Origin: Ignavibacteria bacterium
GTDB lineage: Bacteria; Bacteroidota; Ignavibacteria; Tepidaquicellales; Tepidaquicellaceae
Length of the DNA: 64,000 bases
Direction: 5' to 3'
Assembly: GCA_016719565.1 (NCBI GenBank)
Contig: JADJYU010000018.1
Span: 62,001 to 126,000, forward strand
In this document: piece after piece, positions 59,921 through 64,000 of the stretch
Position numbering within the stretch: position 1 is the first letter of the stretch
How the letters are laid out: each line of letters opens with the position of its first letter
The notes under the pieces: generated by a model
Databases searched by the model: none
What the model saw: only the letters and a program-made list of their open reading frames with translations
What the model was told of the DNA's origin: nothing
Position numbers and translations under genes: made by a program

Positions 59921-60119
59921 ATTTGTAATTTTAAAATAAAAGACTATAATGAAAAAAATAATAATAAAAATAGGTCTTACATTTAACTGAGATGACCTTT
60001 AAGCTTATTTCCATTCAAATCTCAAAAATATAAATTATTGTTCAAAGTTGTAAAATATCAACATTACCAAAATGAAACTGACCTTTTTATTTGCGTTTGA
60101 AAAATGATCCTGTACAAAT

Positions 60120-60386
60120 TTAAATTTCAATTGGCTTATTACTTCCTACATGTATTATTAATCTTGGCTTGCAAAAGCTAGCACAACATTCAAAAAATTC
60201 ATCCTTAGTAATTCGTAATATTTCGTTGTATTCAACTCCTACTGAGAATTGAGCATACCAACTTGTACTAATGTCTCTTCCAATATTTTGGAACTTCACC
60301 CAATTGTTATTTTCTAAACAATCATATATTTTCTTTCTTTGATTAGCTGTTACCCCCGGGAAATCTGCAGATACAAGTGCGTGCAT
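60120..60386 (-). CDS. Small hypothetical protein (88 aa)
   Basis: MHALVSADFPGVTANQRKKIYDCLENNNWVKF..., a soluble alpha/beta domain ending HVGSNKPIEI, with paired Cys near FFECCASFC. No signal or membrane segment. The ferredoxin-like layout (beta-alpha-beta with KxxxDCLxxxxW) recalls small proteins of toxin-immunity or regulatory type, but I cannot name a family. No close neighbour on the same strand. Confidence 0.6.
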   Translation of the reverse strand: MHALVSADFPGVTANQRKKIYDCLENNNWVKFQNIGRDISTSWYAQFSVGVEYNEILRITKDEFFECCASFCKPRLIIHVGSNKPIEI

Positions 60387-60567
60387 AATTTTTTATTCAA
60401 TTTAAAGTTTTAGAAAATTTTTTCTAATTTCTACTTGAAACAATTCTTGCAATGTTTCTAGATGTAATTTAAGCCGATTTTTACTCTTTATCAAAGAAAC
60501 TTTTTATCAAAGGTTGCTTATCTAACTAAATGAATAGGATTTTGTATTTGTATAAGAATGTATTTTC

Positions 60568-62095
60568 TTATGAGGCTTTTGACATGGAGCCTTTAGGTAT
60601 GTTTGCACTTGAGACTGGCCTAATTAGTTCTTCATATTTTGAGGTTACCCATTCTTTGAAAGGAAAATCCCTTTTCATAAGAAGCTCTAAGTTAATTGTA
60701 GATAATTTTTTGGAAGAAGTGAAGTGAAGTATTAAAGTCTGCACAATTTTTATGAAATTTTTATAAAATTTTTTCTTGGCATCGGAAAGAGTTTCGTCAT
60801 TAGATAAAAAATGATAATAACTGTCAATCAACGAGAGAGCTTGTTCGAAATTTTTCAATTCAAAGTATGTCATTAACATATGATTCTTCATATCAACTTT
60901 GAAAATGAATTCTGAAAATTCTATTTTGTGAAAATTTTCCAAAGCATTTTTGTAAATTTTGCGAGTAAAGTAATACATTGCTAAGCTATAATAATAAATA
61001 TTCATTCTTTTCTCGGGACTTAGTTCCATATTAAAGTTTTTAATAAATTTAATCACCCATGTAAATTTTCTCAAACGAAGACCCAAAATCAAAACGTTTC
61101 TATAAAGTTCTACATGCATATGCTTGGATAATGAAGATTTGTATGCCTTAGTATTGAGCATGTATTCATACAACTTGAAAAGCTCAATCTCATATTTTTT
61201 TCAGATCCAACTTGATTTTTTCGCATTACGCAATTCCTAATGAGACGGCTAAAATGGAATCTCATTTCATCTGGTGTTAAGATATTCATATTTGATATAA
61301 ATATTTTCTTGTAATTAAAGTACGCTTTTTCATTCTCTGGATAAATAATTGTATCAAGTAGTAACTTATACATTTCAAAAATTTTCGAATTGTCATTATT
61401 GCTATCAATCAAAATCAACATATCCAGTATTTCCTGAAGATTAATTTTCTTACAAAATTCAAAAATTAAATTGTTTTTCTTGACGGTATTAAAAGTCCCC
61501 GATATCGTAACCAAGTTTTCATATTCCCGGATAATTTCTGTAATAAAAAAGTAAATCAAATACCTGCCACGTTCGGTAACATTATCAATATCTTGAGAAA
61601 GCAACTTTCTATTTGATTTTGAAGTGTTAATGTGAAAAAGATTTACTTTATCATTAGCTAGTTTAAAACTATTTAGACAATAGTCAGCGCTCAAACCATG
61701 TTCTTTTTTAGTAGATCGTCAATAATTTGCATATTGCAATTTAGTTCTTTAAATAATTTCCTTTTAAACAACTCTTCTCTCAAGAAATCTGATGATTCAA
61801 TCTCTTTACTTAAAAAATTTGATACTTTCAAATATTCCAGAGACTTTTTATATAAGTTTGAAAACAATGCCTTCATCGTTGATTTATTAAATTCAATTTG
61901 AGGGCTAATCATCCTGCTCAAATCATTGTCTGTTATACTTGTCATTTGAAATTGCGGATGATATTTAATCAATAATTCCAGGAGTTTAGATAGCTTTTTA
62001 CTGTCATTAAAAAAAGGAGAGGCTAAAAAATCTTTAAAATCTATTATTTCATTTTTTGAGAAGGTTTTTAAGATTTCAAATACTTTATGTTTCAT
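60568..62095 (-). CDS. Helical-repeat (TPR-like) hypothetical protein (two homopolymer frameshifts)
   Basis: Three frames form one gene of about 505 residues. The first starts MKHKVFEILKTFSKNEIIDFKDFLASPFFNDSKKL. Adding an A near 61705 gives KKEHGLSADYCLNSF; adding one near 61200 gives SEKKYEIELFKLYEYMLNTKAY. The whole is helical with TPR-like pairs (YYYSLAMYYFTRKIYKNALENFHKI). The start (KTFS..EF..F..SPFFN) is characteristic of a large hypothetical family in Bacteroidota/Ignavibacteria genomes. It is cytosolic and its function is unknown; a scaffold role is likely. Confidence 0.7.
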
Positions 62096-62326
62096 ATATG
62101 CACTTTAATTTTTTGAATTTAATCTTCGAGAAATATGAATTGAACAACCTTTGTGAAATAACTCATTTTAAAATTTATGCAATTAATCACAAGGAATCAA
62201 TTTATTATTTAAAAAATAAAATTATTATGCCCAATAATTAAGCAACCATAGAGAAAAAGTTTCTTTGGTTCTGAATGGATCTATTTTTAGGTTGAGAAAA
62301 ATTTTTTAACCTAAATCTAAATCATC

Positions 62327-62536
62327 ATGACAAAAAGAATTATTTTTCTCACAATCTTTCTTCTACAACTATTTTCATTTAGCGCTCAACAAATCTTTCC
62401 GTCAGTAATAGCTGCATCTACAGAAACACTAAGTGATAAAGAATACACCTACGTTCCGGTTTTTGAAGATGGGCAGTGGTGGATCTATGTCTATGATGGA
62501 ACGGTGATGATTGAAAGATACTTGTATGATGATTAA
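62327..62536 (+). CDS. Small secreted protein (69 aa)
   Basis: A signal peptide (MTKRIIFLTIFLLQLFSFSAQ) and a mature part of about 48 residues with aromatic, acidic strand-like sequence (EYTYVPVFEDGQWWIYVYDG). No family recognised. It may be the anchor or fragment of a larger secreted protein. The ATG follows an A-rich leader. Confidence 0.5.
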   Translation: MTKRIIFLTIFLLQLFSFSAQQIFPSVIAASTETLSDKEYTYVPVFEDGQWWIYVYDGTVMIERYLYDD

Positions 62537-62893
62537 ATTATAGACGAATTGAGTAGTTTAATAAATGATTAAAAAACAAAATGATTGAAATTCATTTCAA
62601 TATGTCTAAAGAGGTTTTTACAAATTCATTTTTCTATAATTGAGAATTTAATTTTCAAAGTATATATAAAACTAATTTGTGATCTCATATAGTTTATTAA
62701 CTGATTATTGCTATTGTTCTGTTTTATTTTTCCATTTTGTAAAAAAGAATAAAAATATATTTTGCTCAAAGTTTAATATCTAAAATTTAATTTCAATTTT
62801 AGAACCTGTAAGGATAAAGGCACTATGGAAGCGATATAGAAAAATGAATATTCAAATTATTTTTGACCCTCTCAAAATTATTCTTAACTGATT
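62537..62893. other. Intergenic region, nothing recognised
   Basis: AT-rich, no repeat, hairpin or open frame of note before the beta-propeller gene. Confidence 0.35.
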
Positions 62894-64000
62894 ATGAATT
62901 ACCTTAAACTAATAGTAATTTTTTTTACTTTCCTTTTACTTAATGAGATCAGTTTCTCACAGCCCCAGAGAGAATGGGTAAGTCAGTTCAATTCCGGCGG
63001 TAGTGAGAATGAAATTGTCAGTGATTTGAAAACCGATAAGGAAGGTAACATTTACCTTTGCGGTTCAGTCCAGTATACTTCATCTCTGAAAGATGCGCTG
63101 CTTTTAAAATACAATAGTTCGGGTGTGCTTTTATGGAGCAGGACGTGGAGGGGGACAGGAGTAAACGTAAATGAAAGCGTCGGTAAAAAAATATTATTTG
63201 ACAGTGAAGGATTCATTTATGTAATGGGAACGGCCAGTATTACGACGAATTTATTAGACTTTTTACTTATTAAATATGCTCCCAATGGTGATACAGTCTG
63301 GGCAAGAACATTCGATGGAATGAATAATAACTCGGATGAGGCGACTGATATTACAATAGATCAAAATGATAATATCTATATAACGGGAATACTTTACAAA
63401 TTTTCAAATACAGATATAGGGGTCGTGAAATATGATAAATACGGATCGCTAAAATGGTACCGCATCTTTTTGGGAATAAATGATAATTATGCGGGTTCCG
63501 GTCAAATTTTAAATGACTCACACTATATTTTTGTAGTTGGGGGTTCATTTAAAGATTCTATTAATTTTTTTGATATTACTATACTAAAGTATGATACAAT
63601 GGGTGTTCCTCTTGATACCTTCTATTATGGTTCCAAGATAAGGGAAGGGGCAGGACTTTTAGCTTTTGATACCAAAAAAAACTTAATAATTGGTGGAGGA
63701 GAAAACCCAGGTTTACCTACTCGGAACAACATCGTGACAATGAAAATTAATCAATCAGGTGAAGAAATCTGGTATGAAATTTTTAATAATAATTTTGATA
63801 ATTTCAAGGAGATCCTTTATGATATGAAAACAGACAATGAAGGTAATCCTATAGTAGCAGCCAGAAGTCGAAATACACAAACTAACAGAGGAGAAATTGC
63901 GCTGATAAAGTACGACAATATCAGCGGTGACTCGATATGGTCAAGAAAGTTTAATTTAGTTCCTTTCAGTACCGATGAGCCTTCTAAATTTTCAGTAGAT
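62894..64000 (+). CDS. Secreted SBBP-type beta-propeller protein (truncated by window end)
   Basis: ATG at 62894 opens a frame of 369 codons that continues past base 64000. The signal peptide is MNYLKLIVIFFTFLLLNEISFSQ. The mature part consists of repeats of about 45-55 residues with the pattern TDxEGNIYLCG / DSEGFIYVMG / DQNDNIYITG and KYxxxGxxxWxRTF, typical of seven-bladed SBBP/WD-like propellers of extracellular proteins in this group. The function is probably surface binding or adhesion; a C-terminal sorting domain, if any, lies outside. Confidence 0.82.
   Translation, partial: MNYLKLIVIFFTFLLLNEISFSQPQREWVSQFNSGGSENEIVSDLKTDKEGNIYLCGSVQYTSSLKDALLLKYNSSGVLLWSRTWRGTGVNVNESVGKKILFDSEGFIYVMGTASITTNLLDFLLIKYAPNGDTVWARTFDGMNNNSDEATDITIDQNDNIYITGILYKFSNTDIGVVKYDKYGSLKWYRIFLGINDNYAGSGQILNDSHYIFVVGGSFKDSINFFDITILKYDTMGVPLDTFYYGSKIREGAGLLAFDTKKNLIIGGGENPGLPTRNNIVTMKINQSGEEIWYEIFNNNFDNFKEILYDMKTDNEGNPIVAARSRNTQTNRGEIALIKYDNISGDSIWSRKFNLVPFSTDEPSKFSVD

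Overview
The window is AT-rich chromosomal or metagenomic DNA from a diderm bacterium, most likely of the Bacteroidota/Chlorobiota/Ignavibacteria group. This placement is an inference from TamB and Omp85 outer-membrane genes, many small lipoproteins, a helical-repeat protein of a type common in that group, and dockerin-like and beta-propeller secreted proteins. No 16S or other decisive marker is present. A recurring feature is genes broken by one missing base in an A or T run. Most look like homopolymer under-calls of the underlying sequencing, so I describe several split reading frames as one gene. A few breaks (catalase, the first beta-helix gene, a membrane protein) are not of that kind and look like real decay.

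Layout. 1-1365: end of purB convergent with lexA. 1655-2431: an array of exactly 37 units of 21 bp without an indel. 2779-16964: small lipoprotein, VOC lipoprotein, topoisomerase IB, YihY, TamB convergent with an Omp85 protein, a FAD/Rieske oxidoreductase and a catalase with an internal deletion. 17011-20859: LigD and Ku, a two-gene bacterial end-joining system, separated by heptamer repeats and a palindromic repeat pair. 21003-25478: DUF4382 lipoprotein, small lipoprotein, stress-type SDR, YtxH/DUF948 genes and an outer-membrane barrel. 26419-31563: a large multi-PAS/GAF histidine kinase and its sigma-54 type response regulator. 31848-36020: a three-gene YciF-type operon, two lipoproteins, an Asn-rich protein and a DUF421 protein. 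Near-consensus sigma-54 promoters (TGGCAC-N5-WTGMW) precede several of these stress and envelope genes, suggesting a local regulon of the kinase/regulator pair.

A tRNA-Lys (36233-36305) marks the start of an accessory region. First comes a tight minus-strand operon (36435-41901) with a DegT aminotransferase, a Gfo/Idh oxidoreductase, a DeoB-like phosphatase/mutase, glucosyl-3-phosphoglycerate synthase, a Nudix hydrolase and two unknown genes. Then comes a mobile-element-like block (42063-51690) with two replication-relaxation-like proteins, ArdC, RadC, a coupling-protein-like ATPase, and a CBASS anti-phage operon (CD-NTase plus Cap15) on the opposite strand. This block carries two copies of a long hairpin element whose stems covary, and a third, unrelated large inverted repeat followed by a terminator. 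I saw no integrase.

51887-64000 holds two paralogous secreted beta-helix/dockerin proteins with nearly identical 3' ends flanking two membrane proteins, a helical-repeat protein, small secreted proteins and the beginning of a secreted beta-propeller protein that runs off the window.
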